DNA from: Solitalea koreensis
GTDB taxonomy: Bacteria > Bacteroidota > Bacteroidia > Sphingobacteriales > Sphingobacteriaceae
Length of the DNA stretch: 64,000 nt
Reading direction: 5' to 3'
Assembly: GCF_900182575.1 (NCBI RefSeq)
Contig: NZ_FXSZ01000001.1
Coordinates: forward strand, 310,001 to 374,000
Shown here piece after piece: positions 43,041 through 51,237 of this stretch; the first letter of the stretch is position 1, and every line of letters begins with the position of its first letter. Made by a program: the position numbers and the translations under genes. The notes under the pieces are model-generated. The model had not been told where the DNA came from. It did no database searches and saw only the letters and a list, made by a program, of their open reading frames with translations.

Positions 43041-44120
43041 ATGTCGAACGTACTCAATAAAAAAATAAAAGTAGGTATCACAATGGGCGATATCAATGGA
43101 ATTGGTATCGAGGTGGCACTTAAAACCTTAATGGACAACCGCATTTTAGACCTTTGCACCCCGATAGTATATGGTTCGGTAAAGATTACTTCTTTTCATC
43201 GTAAAGTATTGGGTGTTCAGGATTTTAGCTTTAATATTATCCAAAATGCCGATCAATCTAATGCCAAACGTGCTAATTTAATTAACTGCTGGGACGAAGA
43301 GGTTAAAATAGATATGGGTCAGCAGACAGAAAACGGAGGAAAATACGCATTTAAATCACTCGAAGCTGCGACAAACGATCTTGTTAGCGGCAAATTGGAT
43401 GCAATTATCACTGCCCCTATTAACAAACATAACATTCAACAACCTGGCTTTGAATTCCCTGGACATACAGAGTATCTACAAAGTAAAGCCGGAAGCAGTG
43501 ATTCATTAATGTTTCTTATAAATGATGATTTACGCGTTGGTGTTGTTACAGGGCATATTCCTTTAAAAGATGTTGCATCCACCCTTAGCATTGAAAGCAT
43601 TGTTAAGAAACTCAAAATTATGAATGATAGCCTGCGCAAAGATTTTTGGATTGAGAAACCACGAATTGCAGTCTTAGGCTTAAATCCTCATGCAGGCGAC
43701 AACGGCATAATAGGAGATGAAGAAAACACAATTATCATCCCTGCCATTGAACAAGCTAATCGTCAAAAAGTATTTGCAGTTGGCCCTTATCCAGCTGATG
43801 GATTCTTTGGAAGCGGTGCTTACAACAAATTTGACGCAGTACTAGCCATGTATCACGATCAAGGACTTATTCCGTTTAAAACCCTTGCATTTGGAGGTGG
43901 CGTAAACTTTACAGCAGGTTTACCTTTTGTGCGTACATCGCCTGATCATGGAACAGGTTACGATATTGCTGGAAAAAACATAGCCAATGAAAGCTCTTTC
44001 CGCGAAGCGCTTTATACTGCTATTGATATTGTTCGTAAAAGAAAAGAAAAAGCTGAACTTTCAGCAAATCCGCTCCGTTCTCATAAACTAAGAGTAACGC
44101 ATGAAGATTCTGAAGAATAA
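43041..44120 (+). CDS. pdxA: 4-hydroxythreonine-4-phosphate dehydrogenase
   Basis: The protein has 359 residues from ATG 43041. Family motifs are VGITMGDINGIGIEVALK at the N-terminus, the metal-binding His in FPGHTEYL, the second His in VVTGHIPLKDV, and YPADGFFG with AMYHDQGLIPFKTLAFGGGVNFTAGLPFVRTSPDHGTGYDIA at the C-terminal side. It oxidises 4-phosphohydroxy-L-threonine in pyridoxal phosphate synthesis. It is divergent from ksgA. Confidence 0.96.
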   Translation: MSNVLNKKIKVGITMGDINGIGIEVALKTLMDNRILDLCTPIVYGSVKITSFHRKVLGVQDFSFNIIQNADQSNAKRANLINCWDEEVKIDMGQQTENGGKYAFKSLEAATNDLVSGKLDAIITAPINKHNIQQPGFEFPGHTEYLQSKAGSSDSLMFLINDDLRVGVVTGHIPLKDVASTLSIESIVKKLKIMNDSLRKDFWIEKPRIAVLGLNPHAGDNGIIGDEENTIIIPAIEQANRQKVFAVGPYPADGFFGSGAYNKFDAVLAMYHDQGLIPFKTLAFGGGVNFTAGLPFVRTSPDHGTGYDIAGKNIANESSFREALYTAIDIVRKRKEKAELSANPLRSHKLRVTHEDSEE

Positions 44121-44148
44121 ATAAAATAGATTTTTTTTGAACTAAACT

Positions 44149-44180
44149 AAGCCTTGTAAACTTCTTTACGAGGCTTTTTT
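44149..44180 (+). terminator. Terminator of pdxA
   Basis: The stem AAGCCTTGTAAA / TTTACGAGGCTT with the loop CTTC and one internal T-G pair is followed by T6. It lies 28 bp after the pdxA stop and overlaps the upstream region of the next gene, so that gene's start must lie further downstream. Confidence 0.88.
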
Positions 44181-44256
44181 ATTGAACATCATCTTCATTC
44201 ATTCAACACTACAAACAAATAATAATCAGTATTTTAGATACAAAAAAAATAGTCGT

Positions 44257-44760
44257 ATGAAAACAAGATCATTAAACTTCCTCATGACGATACTTCTATT
44301 CGTCCTAACCGCTGTGACATTCACCGCCTGTAAGGAAAAAGTCAAAGACGACGATATTCAATCAGCTATTTTTATGCAGCTTAACTCTATGGGCATGGTC
44401 GGGATCCAGCCTATGGTAAAAGATGGCGAGGTAACCATAAGCGGTGAATGCAAAGACGAAGCCTCAAAAGCGAGCCTCGAAGCTGCCATTAAAAGCATAA
44501 AAGGGGTAAAATCAGTTGTCAACAATTGTACGATTGCACCACCCCCTCCTCCAGCACCTCCCATTGAAATTTCAACTGACAACAGCCTCATGGAAGGTGT
44601 TAACAATGCATTAAAAGATTATCCGACTGTACGAAGCGATGTAAAAGATGGTGTGATCACACTTACCGGAGAAATCAAACGTAGCGATTTGCCTAAATTG
44701 ATGCAAACGCTCAATGCTTTGAAACCTAAAAAAGTAGACAATCAACTAACTATTAAATAA
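44257..44760 (+). CDS. BON-domain lipoprotein
   Basis: The protein has 167 residues from ATG 44257. The signal peptide ends in FTAC (Cys25). Two BON-like modules flank a proline-rich hinge (PPPPPAPP near 92-99): KVKDDDIQSAIFMQL...VKSVVNNCTI and DNSLMEGVNNALKDYPTVRSDVKDGVITLTGE. BON domains bind phospholipid or support the envelope in other bacteria. It is cotranscribed with the BON/LysM gene, 5 bp downstream. Confidence 0.85.
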   Translation: MKTRSLNFLMTILLFVLTAVTFTACKEKVKDDDIQSAIFMQLNSMGMVGIQPMVKDGEVTISGECKDEASKASLEAAIKSIKGVKSVVNNCTIAPPPPPAPPIEISTDNSLMEGVNNALKDYPTVRSDVKDGVITLTGEIKRSDLPKLMQTLNALKPKKVDNQLTIK

Positions 44761-44765
44761 CAACC

Positions 44766-45125
44766 ATGGCTTTACAAGATAAATATAAAGAACTGATTAA
44801 TGCAGCTTCAGCAGCTGGCATTGGCAATCTTCAGGTGAGAGAACAAGACGGGGTGCTATACATTGACGGACAGGCTTCTTCGTCAAAAGTAACCGATCAA
44901 TTGTGGAGTATCTACAATAAAATAGATCCTGACTATCGTGGCGGAGATCTTGTATTAAACATTTCAGCACCTGAAGAAATTTATGAAGTCGTCTCAGGCG
45001 ACAGTCTATCTAAAATAGGTCAGCGTTTTGGTGTAGACTGGCACAAAATATATGAAGCCAATAAAGAGCTCATAAGCAATCCTGACCTTATACAAGTTGG
45101 ATGGAAGTTAAAAATCCCCAGGTAA
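44766..45125 (+). CDS. BON-like plus LysM domain protein (Kbp/YgaU-like)
   Basis: The protein has 119 residues and no signal peptide. The N-terminal part (about 8-68, VREQDGVLYIDGQASS) resembles a BON module and the C-terminal part (about 70-119, YEVVSGDSLSKIGQRFGVDWHKIYEANKELI...IQVGWKLKIP) is a LysM. This is the architecture of E. coli Kbp, a cytoplasmic potassium-binding protein. The function here is inferred from architecture alone. Confidence 0.82.
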   Translation: MALQDKYKELINAASAAGIGNLQVREQDGVLYIDGQASSSKVTDQLWSIYNKIDPDYRGGDLVLNISAPEEIYEVVSGDSLSKIGQRFGVDWHKIYEANKELISNPDLIQVGWKLKIPR

Positions 45126-45161
45126 TTAACAGATTGGTTAATCGTCATTAGATGGTTATCT

Positions 45162-45202
45162 AAAAATCCAGGTTATTTTCATTTGAAAACACCTGGATTT
45201 TT
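45162..45202 (+). terminator. Terminator after the LysM gene
   Basis: AAAAATCCAGGT (45162-45173) pairs with ACCTGGATTTTT (45191-45202), with an inner TTTTC/GAAAA pairing. It ends the BON/LysM unit and overlaps the long upstream frame of guaD, supporting the later start of that gene. Confidence 0.88.
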
Positions 45203-45272
45203 AAATAAGAAATCGTCAGAAACTATATTCTTGTGTATTTATTCTTGTGTCAATTTTTGCACCTCAAAAAAC

Positions 45273-45749
45273 ATGAAGCAATCTCATCTACATTTTATGC
45301 AGCAAGCCATTGACCTTTCACTGGAAGGCCAGATAAAGGGTGAAGGCGGGCCCTTTGGGGCTATTGTAGTGAAAGATGGTATAGTTGTAGGTCGTGGCTA
45401 TAATAGTGTATGTGCAACCAATGATCCTACTGCTCATGCGGAGGTGGTTGCGATTCGTGAAGCCTGTAAAAACTTAGGTACATTTCAATTAACGGGTTGT
45501 ACAATCTATACAAGTTGCGAGCCCTGTCCAATGTGCTTAGGGGCCATTTATTGGGCCCGCCCTGATAAAGTCTATTTTGGCAATACCCGCCAGGATGCTG
45601 CCGAAATTGGATTCGATGATGCCTTCATTTACGAGGAGATTCCTGTTCCTGTTCACCAACGCAAAATCCCCATGATACCACTGGGACGTGAGCAAGCTTT
45701 AGCAGCTTTCCGAAAATGGGCAGAAAATGGCGATAAAACGCTTCATTAA
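45273..45749 (+). CDS. guaD: Guanine deaminase (GuaD-like cytidine-deaminase fold)
   Basis: The protein has 158 residues from ATG 45273. The zinc site is H55-A-E57 and C85-P-M-C88. The flanking segments GGPFGAIVVKDG, NDPTAHAEVVAIR, SCEPCPMCLGAIYWARP and DAAEIGFDDAFIYEEI match Bacillus-type GuaD closely and differ from TadA. It converts guanine to xanthine. No other purine-catabolism gene is adjacent. Confidence 0.88.
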   Translation: MKQSHLHFMQQAIDLSLEGQIKGEGGPFGAIVVKDGIVVGRGYNSVCATNDPTAHAEVVAIREACKNLGTFQLTGCTIYTSCEPCPMCLGAIYWARPDKVYFGNTRQDAAEIGFDDAFIYEEIPVPVHQRKIPMIPLGREQALAAFRKWAENGDKTLH

Positions 45750-45766
45750 TTCTCACGCAAAAAACT

Positions 45767-45790
45767 GTTTCTACTCCGCTTAACATGTCA
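45767..45790. repeat. Half copy of the TGAGCGGAGTCGAA repeat family
   Basis: GTTTCTACTCCGCTTAACAT and TGTCA match 21 of 24 positions of the right half of the 25092-25154 element. Only one arm remains, so it looks degraded. It lies between guaD and the convergent DUF3078 gene. Confidence 0.6.
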
Positions 45791-45826
45791 AAATGTACCA
45801 GTCAGCTTTTGGAACAGCACATTATT

Positions 45827-46747
45827 TTAAAACCTGTAACTCAATCCTGCACCAAAAACTTGACGGAATTGTAATTTGGGCCGGTAAACAGTTCCACCGG
45901 CTCCATCATCAAAAGGAAGACGGCTGTCGTCATCGTATATTAGCTGCAGGCCGAAATTGGCCGAAACGAACTTATTTACTTTCATAAAAAGATTAAAAGT
46001 GTAATCAAAATCTACATTTTGCGGCTTTTCTAAATAATTAGAATACAACTTTAGAATGTTCTCAAACTCCATGTTTTTCAACAATTCAGCCCTGTAATAG
46101 AGGTCTAGGTAAGCACCTAATTCGTACCGCAAATTTTGACCAGGATCAACACCAAAAGAACCTAGATCTGAAAGAAAATCGTCTGAAACAAAGGTAAAGC
46201 GGGATGCTAATGGAGAAAAGTTAATTCTAAAGTTATCAGAACGTTTATAGGCGAAACCGGGGCCAAAGCTAAGATAAGCAGGAGCAAAAGGTTTTGAAAT
46301 CAAGATACGATCTCCCACATCAGGATAATCATACCCGGGAGCAAACTGGGTTTGAAAGTTCAGAAAAAAGGTATAGAGCCAATATTTAGCCGCCTTGTAG
46401 CCTAACAAGGAATTCAGGATAATACGATCATCTGTTTTACGCCAGTCATTGTCGGCCTGTTTGCTAATACCATAGGCCAGAATAACCTTATTATCCCATG
46501 ACCATTTTTCTTTAGCATAATTAAAATCGTAATTAAATAACACATTGCCGGCTAATGCATTATTACCTCCAGCTACCCAATTTGAAAAGGAGCTTTCACT
46601 AATCAACAAACTATTAATACCGTGAATGTTCCAAATTTTGGAGGAATCTGTTTTTACCTTACTCGTATCAACCAGGACTTTTTTTTTGATTTGTGCCTTT
46701 GCTAGCTGAGCGCAAAGCAACAATAGGCAAATTAGAAGTTTTTTCAT
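45827..46747 (-). CDS. DUF3078-family outer-membrane beta-barrel protein
   Basis: The protein has 306 residues. The signal peptide ends near QLAKAQ (18). Amphipathic strand pattern and aromatic girdle residues run throughout (SSFSNWVAGGNNALAGNVLFNYDF, WSWDNKVILAYG), and the C-terminus is the outer-membrane signature GLSYRF. DUF3078 proteins are found in Bacteroidota with no known function. A 78-bp gap separates it from the E1 gene upstream. Confidence 0.87.
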   Translation of the reverse strand: MKKLLICLLLLCAQLAKAQIKKKVLVDTSKVKTDSSKIWNIHGINSLLISESSFSNWVAGGNNALAGNVLFNYDFNYAKEKWSWDNKVILAYGISKQADNDWRKTDDRIILNSLLGYKAAKYWLYTFFLNFQTQFAPGYDYPDVGDRILISKPFAPAYLSFGPGFAYKRSDNFRINFSPLASRFTFVSDDFLSDLGSFGVDPGQNLRYELGAYLDLYYRAELLKNMEFENILKLYSNYLEKPQNVDFDYTFNLFMKVNKFVSANFGLQLIYDDDSRLPFDDGAGGTVYRPKLQFRQVFGAGLSYRF

Positions 46748-46825
46748 AGGTCTGACTATTAACTGATTGGCTATCTTTAATTTAAGAAATATTTACCAAT
46801 CAATTAATAATCAGCATGATACAAA

Positions 46826-48844
46826 TTAAAACCTAAGCAGTTTTTGAATTACTTCATCTAAACGGGATTTTGCCAAAAAGTTATCCTCTAATGCTTTGCT
46901 CATCGGAATGGCAGTATCTAAGCTAGCGCAACGCATCACTGGGCCATCTAAATAACCAAAAAGATGCTCGGCAATGTATGCTGCAATTTCACCGCCTAAA
47001 CCGCTAGTCAGTGTATCTTCATGTAATATCAGCACCTTGCCATTCTTTTTCACAGTAGCTTCAACGGCATCTTTATCCCATGGCAGTAAGGTGCGCAAAT
47101 CAAGCACATCGGCTGAAATTTCAGGATGCTGCGTTAAGTAATCAAGCGCCCAATGAACGCCTAAGCCATAAGTAATAATGGATAATTGATCGCCTTCTTT
47201 CACCAATTTGGCTTTCCCAATTGGAGTAGTGTAATAATCATCGGCAATTTCTTCAGAAATCCCTCGGTACAAATATTTATGTTCAAAATAAATTACCGGG
47301 TTCGGGTCTTCAATGGCTGCGGCAAGTAAGCCCTTAGCGTCCGTTGGAAAAGCAGGATACACCACTTTTAATCCCGGAGTTTTAGTGAACCAGGCTTCGT
47401 TACTTTGTGAATGGAAAGGACCAGCACCCGTTCCTGCACCTGTAGGCATACGCACCACTACATCGGCTTTTTGGCCCCAACGGTAATGACTTTTTGCAAG
47501 ATTATTGACGATCTGGTTAAATCCGCAGGTTACAAAATCAGCAAACTGCATTTCCATGATACCTTTATAGCCGTTAATTGATAACCCAAAAGCAGCACCT
47601 ACAATTGCCGATTCGCATAAAGGCGTATTACGTACTCTTCCTATCCCAAACTCCTCAACAAATCCCTGCGTAATTTTAAACGCCCCACCATATTCCGCCA
47701 CATCCTGTCCCATGATGACCAAGTTATTACGGCGCTGCATAGCCTGCCGCATGGCGTCAGAAATAGCATCCAGGTAACGTTTCTCTGATTTTGAATCTGA
47801 AGACGGCTCAATTGCTACCTCATCATAAGGAGCATACATGTCGGCTAGTTCTTCCTCTGTATTTGGAATAATATCAGGTTCAGCAAATGCAATGTCAATA
47901 GCGCTCTCGATATCAGTTTTAATACGCGAACGCAACGAATCAATAAACTCTTGATTTATTATTCCTTGTTCGATCAAATACTTCTCAAAGTTCTCAAGCG
48001 GATCTTTTTTACCCCATTCTTCAAACAGTTCCTGAGGAACATATTTCACTCCTGAAGCCTCTTCGTGCCCACGCATTCGGAAAGTAAGGCATTCTACTAA
48101 AACAGGTCTTGGATTCTGCCGAATATCATTGGCAAGACTGTTAATGGTATCATACACTTCCAGAATATTATTACCATCAATTTTACGGCCTTCCATACCA
48201 TAACCGATGGCACGATCTACTAAATCTTTACAACGATATTGTTCAGATACCGGAGTAGAAAGCCCGTATCCATTATTTTCAATAATAAAAATAACCGGTA
48301 GATTCCAAACAGAAGCCACATTCAATGCTTCATGAAAATCACCTTCACTGGTAGCGCCATCACCCGTAAATACCAGAGTTGCCTTATTTTTTTGTTCAAG
48401 CAAGTCGGCCAACGCAATGCCATCGGCAAGTGCCATTTGCGGGCCCAGGTGAGAAATCATGCCCACAATTTTATATTCCTGCGTTCCGAAATGGAATGAA
48501 CGATCACGCCCCTTTGTAAAACCACTCAATTTTCCCTGAAACTGGGCAATTAGCCTGGTTAAAGGGATATTGCGTGAGGTAAAAACGCCGAGATTACGAT
48601 GCATGGGCAAAATATATTCGTCCGCATTCATTGCCATGGCTGATCCTACTGATATTGCTTCTTGCCCGATGCCAGAAAACCACTTACCCACTCGCCCCTG
48701 ACGTAAAAGAATAAGCATTTTCTCTTCAATCATTCGAGGCCGCACCATATTTTGATACAATGAAATCAATACCTCATCTGAATAGTTTTTCCTATTAAAT
48801 TGCATGTCAATAGTAGTTTCTAAAGTATTATTAAAAGTCTCCAT
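46826..48844 (-). CDS. 2-oxoacid dehydrogenase E1 component, alpha-beta fusion
   Basis: The protein has 672 residues. The first half (about 15-330) is an E1 alpha subunit with the thiamine-diphosphate motif GDGATSEGDFHEALNVA followed by ENNGYGLSTP. The second half (about 355-672) is E1 beta (MGQDVAEYGGAFKIT, MQFADFVTCGFNQI, PTGAGTGAGPFHSQSNEAW). The fusion is typical of Bacteroidota 2-oxoisovalerate or pyruvate dehydrogenases. No E2 or E3 gene is adjacent, so the substrate is uncertain; branched-chain oxoacids are likely by similarity. Confidence 0.9.
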   Translation of the reverse strand: METFNNTLETTIDMQFNRKNYSDEVLISLYQNMVRPRMIEEKMLILLRQGRVGKWFSGIGQEAISVGSAMAMNADEYILPMHRNLGVFTSRNIPLTRLIAQFQGKLSGFTKGRDRSFHFGTQEYKIVGMISHLGPQMALADGIALADLLEQKNKATLVFTGDGATSEGDFHEALNVASVWNLPVIFIIENNGYGLSTPVSEQYRCKDLVDRAIGYGMEGRKIDGNNILEVYDTINSLANDIRQNPRPVLVECLTFRMRGHEEASGVKYVPQELFEEWGKKDPLENFEKYLIEQGIINQEFIDSLRSRIKTDIESAIDIAFAEPDIIPNTEEELADMYAPYDEVAIEPSSDSKSEKRYLDAISDAMRQAMQRRNNLVIMGQDVAEYGGAFKITQGFVEEFGIGRVRNTPLCESAIVGAAFGLSINGYKGIMEMQFADFVTCGFNQIVNNLAKSHYRWGQKADVVVRMPTGAGTGAGPFHSQSNEAWFTKTPGLKVVYPAFPTDAKGLLAAAIEDPNPVIYFEHKYLYRGISEEIADDYYTTPIGKAKLVKEGDQLSIITYGLGVHWALDYLTQHPEISADVLDLRTLLPWDKDAVEATVKKNGKVLILHEDTLTSGLGGEIAAYIAEHLFGYLDGPVMRCASLDTAIPMSKALEDNFLAKSRLDEVIQKLLRF

Positions 48845-48962
48845 GGTAAAACGAATATGAACAATAATTTTTGCTTTTTTTTAAAAACAGGAGTTCAAAA
48901 ATTGTTTACAACCATTGCATGGCAAATAATCTGCTTATCATTGCATTTTTGTATTTTCAACC

Positions 48963-49625
48963 ATGCCTATCTTTCAATTAACAGATGACATCATTTTCCC
49001 ACATCCACTTCTAGCCGATGAAAACGGGGTACTGGCCATAGGCGGGGATTTAAGTCCAGAACGCTTATTATTAGCTTATCAAAATGGCATTTTCCCTTGG
49101 TTCAGCGAAGGAGAACCCATTATCTGGCATGCCCCTGATCCACGATGCGTGCTTTACCCTGAAAAATTAAAGATTTCGAAAAGCATGAAACAAGTGCTCC
49201 AATCAGGCAAATTCAGGGTTACGGTTGATGAAGATTTTAAAGCAGTGATCAACAACTGTCAGAAGGTTTTCAGAAAAGACCAGCCCGACACATGGATCAC
49301 CAATGCAATGCATGAGGCGTACATAGAAATGCATGAATTAGGCTTCGCCCATTCAGTGGAGGTTTGGCAAGAAGATGAATTGGTTGGCGGCTTGTATGGC
49401 ATTAACCTCGGGACCGTTTTTTTTGGAGAATCGATGTTTCATAAAGTAAGCAATGCTTCGAAAGTGGCTTTTATAACACTTGTCAAAGCCTTTCCCTTCT
49501 CAATAATCGACTGCCAAATGGAAACTGCTCACCTAAAAAGCCTGGGTGCAGAAAACATTCCCCTGTCTTATTTCTTAAAATTATTGAACAAGGAGGTAGA
49601 TAAACATTCAGTAATGACGCGGTAA
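48963..49625 (+). CDS. aat: Leucyl/phenylalanyl-tRNA-protein transferase
   Basis: The protein has 220 residues. Family motifs are GVLAIGGDLSPERLLLAYQNGIFPWFSEGEPIIWHAPDPR near the N-terminus, WQEDELVGGLYGINLGTVFFGESMF near 130-155 and IIDCQMETAHLKSLGA near 178-193. It adds Leu or Phe to N-degron substrates ahead of ClpAP. The gene is divergent from the E1 fusion gene and ends at a shared terminator. Confidence 0.96.
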   Translation: MPIFQLTDDIIFPHPLLADENGVLAIGGDLSPERLLLAYQNGIFPWFSEGEPIIWHAPDPRCVLYPEKLKISKSMKQVLQSGKFRVTVDEDFKAVINNCQKVFRKDQPDTWITNAMHEAYIEMHELGFAHSVEVWQEDELVGGLYGINLGTVFFGESMFHKVSNASKVAFITLVKAFPFSIIDCQMETAHLKSLGAENIPLSYFLKLLNKEVDKHSVMTR

Positions 49626-49631
49626 ATAAAA

Positions 49632-49662
49632 CGGGCTGAAAATCATCAAGATCTTCAGCCCG
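49632..49662. terminator. Bidirectional terminator between aat and the LutB-like gene
   Basis: CGGGCTGAA (49632-49640) pairs with TTCAGCCCG (49654-49662), with an A-rich left and T-rich right flank. The genes on both sides are convergent. Confidence 0.85.
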
Positions 49663-49669
49663 CGTTTAT

Positions 49670-51052
49670 TTATGCTTTACCGTTACGCTGAACCCATTGT
49701 TCAGAGAATGATTTGGTTGCTATGTCAGGTAAGTCACGGCGTCTACCCCAACTCCTACCAAACACCTTTTTAAGAAAAAATGTCTTCCACTTCCCGCCTA
49801 CCATGTTCATCATGTTGCGCTTCAACATTCCTTTTTTCCAAAAATACCAACCCCACATTTCTGATTTTGTGGCGAGACTTTCATTCACGGCATCACGACG
49901 GTTGAGCAGTAGCATTTTATGAATTTCAATATTAACCGGACACACTTCCGAACATTTTCCACATAAACTCGATGCATAACTTAAATGCTTAAATTCTTCC
50001 ATCCCCTGCAAATGCGGTGTAATGATCGAACCTATCGGCCCACTGTAGGTAGTTTCGTATGCATGGCCTCCAATATTTTTATAAATCGGGCAACCGTTTA
50101 AACAAGCGCCGCAACGTATACAATATAACCCTTGACGTTGTTCCTTCTGCGCCAGGAGATTTGTCCGCCCGTTGTCTAATAACACCACGTACATTTCCTC
50201 CGGACCGTCCATTTCATCAGGCTGACGAGGTCCGCTAAAAATGGAATTATATACCGTTAAGTTTTGCCCTGTTCCATGAGTAGAAAGCAAAGGCCAAAAC
50301 AGATCAAGGTCATAAATACTTGGCAGTATTTTTTCAATCCCCACAACAGCAATATGAACTTTAGGAAAAGTTGTAGAGAGGCGAGCATTCCCTTCGTTTT
50401 CAGTCAGACAAACGCTACCTGTATCTGCTAAAAGAAAATTACCACCTGTAATGCCAATATCGGCAGTAAGGTATTTATTACGCAGCAGTTCACGTGCCTT
50501 AAGTGTTAATTGTTCCGGAGTGGCATCTATTGGAGTTCCAAACTTCTCATGAAAAAGCTTCGCAATATCTTCTTTTGAAAGATGCATCGCCGGTGTAACA
50601 ATGTGATAAGGCTTTTGTCCAAGTAATTGAACAATGTATTCTCCTAAATCAGTTTCCAGCGCTTCAATTCCATGTGCTTCCAAAAAATGATTAAGCTCAA
50701 TCTCCTCTGTAGTCATTGACTTAGATTTGACCATGCTTTTTGCCTCATGCCTTTTGAAAATATTCAGAATTTCCTGACGCGCTTCATCGGCATCATTTGC
50801 CCAAATTACTTTTCCTCCTTTACGAGTAAAGTTTTGTTCAAACTCAACGAGGTATTTATCCAGATTCTCAATTGTACGCCATTTTACAATATGAGCCTTC
50901 CGTCTTGAATTTTCAAGATTATAAAATTTTGAAAGACCGCGTGTTACCGCCGCATCGTATTTGCCAATGTTAAAATTGATCTTGCGACGATGCTCAAGAT
51001 CAAATGCCTTTTCTTCGGCTAGGTTGAGAAACTGATCGGAATTTTGACTCAT
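49670..51052 (-). CDS. LutB/YkgF-like iron-sulfur lactate-utilisation protein
   Basis: The protein has 460 residues from ATG 51052. A LUD domain (about 70-300, KSKSMTTEEIELNHFLEAHGIEALETDLGEYI) is followed by ferredoxin motifs CIRCGACLNGCP near 312 and CGKCSEVCP near 361. It resembles LutB of the three-part L-lactate dehydrogenase. LutA and LutC genes are not next to it. It could also act in another redox process, so lactate use is inference. Confidence 0.85.
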   Translation of the reverse strand: MSQNSDQFLNLAEEKAFDLEHRRKINFNIGKYDAAVTRGLSKFYNLENSRRKAHIVKWRTIENLDKYLVEFEQNFTRKGGKVIWANDADEARQEILNIFKRHEAKSMVKSKSMTTEEIELNHFLEAHGIEALETDLGEYIVQLLGQKPYHIVTPAMHLSKEDIAKLFHEKFGTPIDATPEQLTLKARELLRNKYLTADIGITGGNFLLADTGSVCLTENEGNARLSTTFPKVHIAVVGIEKILPSIYDLDLFWPLLSTHGTGQNLTVYNSIFSGPRQPDEMDGPEEMYVVLLDNGRTNLLAQKEQRQGLYCIRCGACLNGCPIYKNIGGHAYETTYSGPIGSIITPHLQGMEEFKHLSYASSLCGKCSEVCPVNIEIHKMLLLNRRDAVNESLATKSEMWGWYFWKKGMLKRNMMNMVGGKWKTFFLKKVFGRSWGRRRDLPDIATKSFSEQWVQRNGKA

Positions 51053-51184
51053 CACTCCAAAATAACGAAAAAGGGCTGAAATATACCTTTCTCTCTTTTA
51101 AAAAAATCAGAATCTGAAACTTGTTCAATCTTCTAGTTGTTGAAATGAGCATCTATTAACCCATTTTCAGGTGACAGAATGCAC

Positions 51185-51223
51185 AAAATAAGGCGGCACG
51201 TTAAAAACATGTCGCCTTATTTT
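51185..51223 (-). terminator. Terminator of the M28 peptidase gene
   Basis: AAAATAAGGCG pairs with CGCCTTATTTT around a 17-nt loop, giving a T-rich 3' end on the minus strand. It lies 15 bp past the peptidase stop codon. Confidence 0.85.
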
Positions 51224-51237
51224 CACTCCAAAAGCAG

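Noticed and set aside
44182..44256. Upstream start of the BON lipoprotein
   Set aside because: It begins right after the pdxA terminator and would bury the lipoprotein signal peptide behind 25 residues.
45183..45272. N-terminal extension of guaD by 30 codons
   Set aside because: It begins within the terminator at 45162-45202 and is not part of the conserved GuaD sequence.
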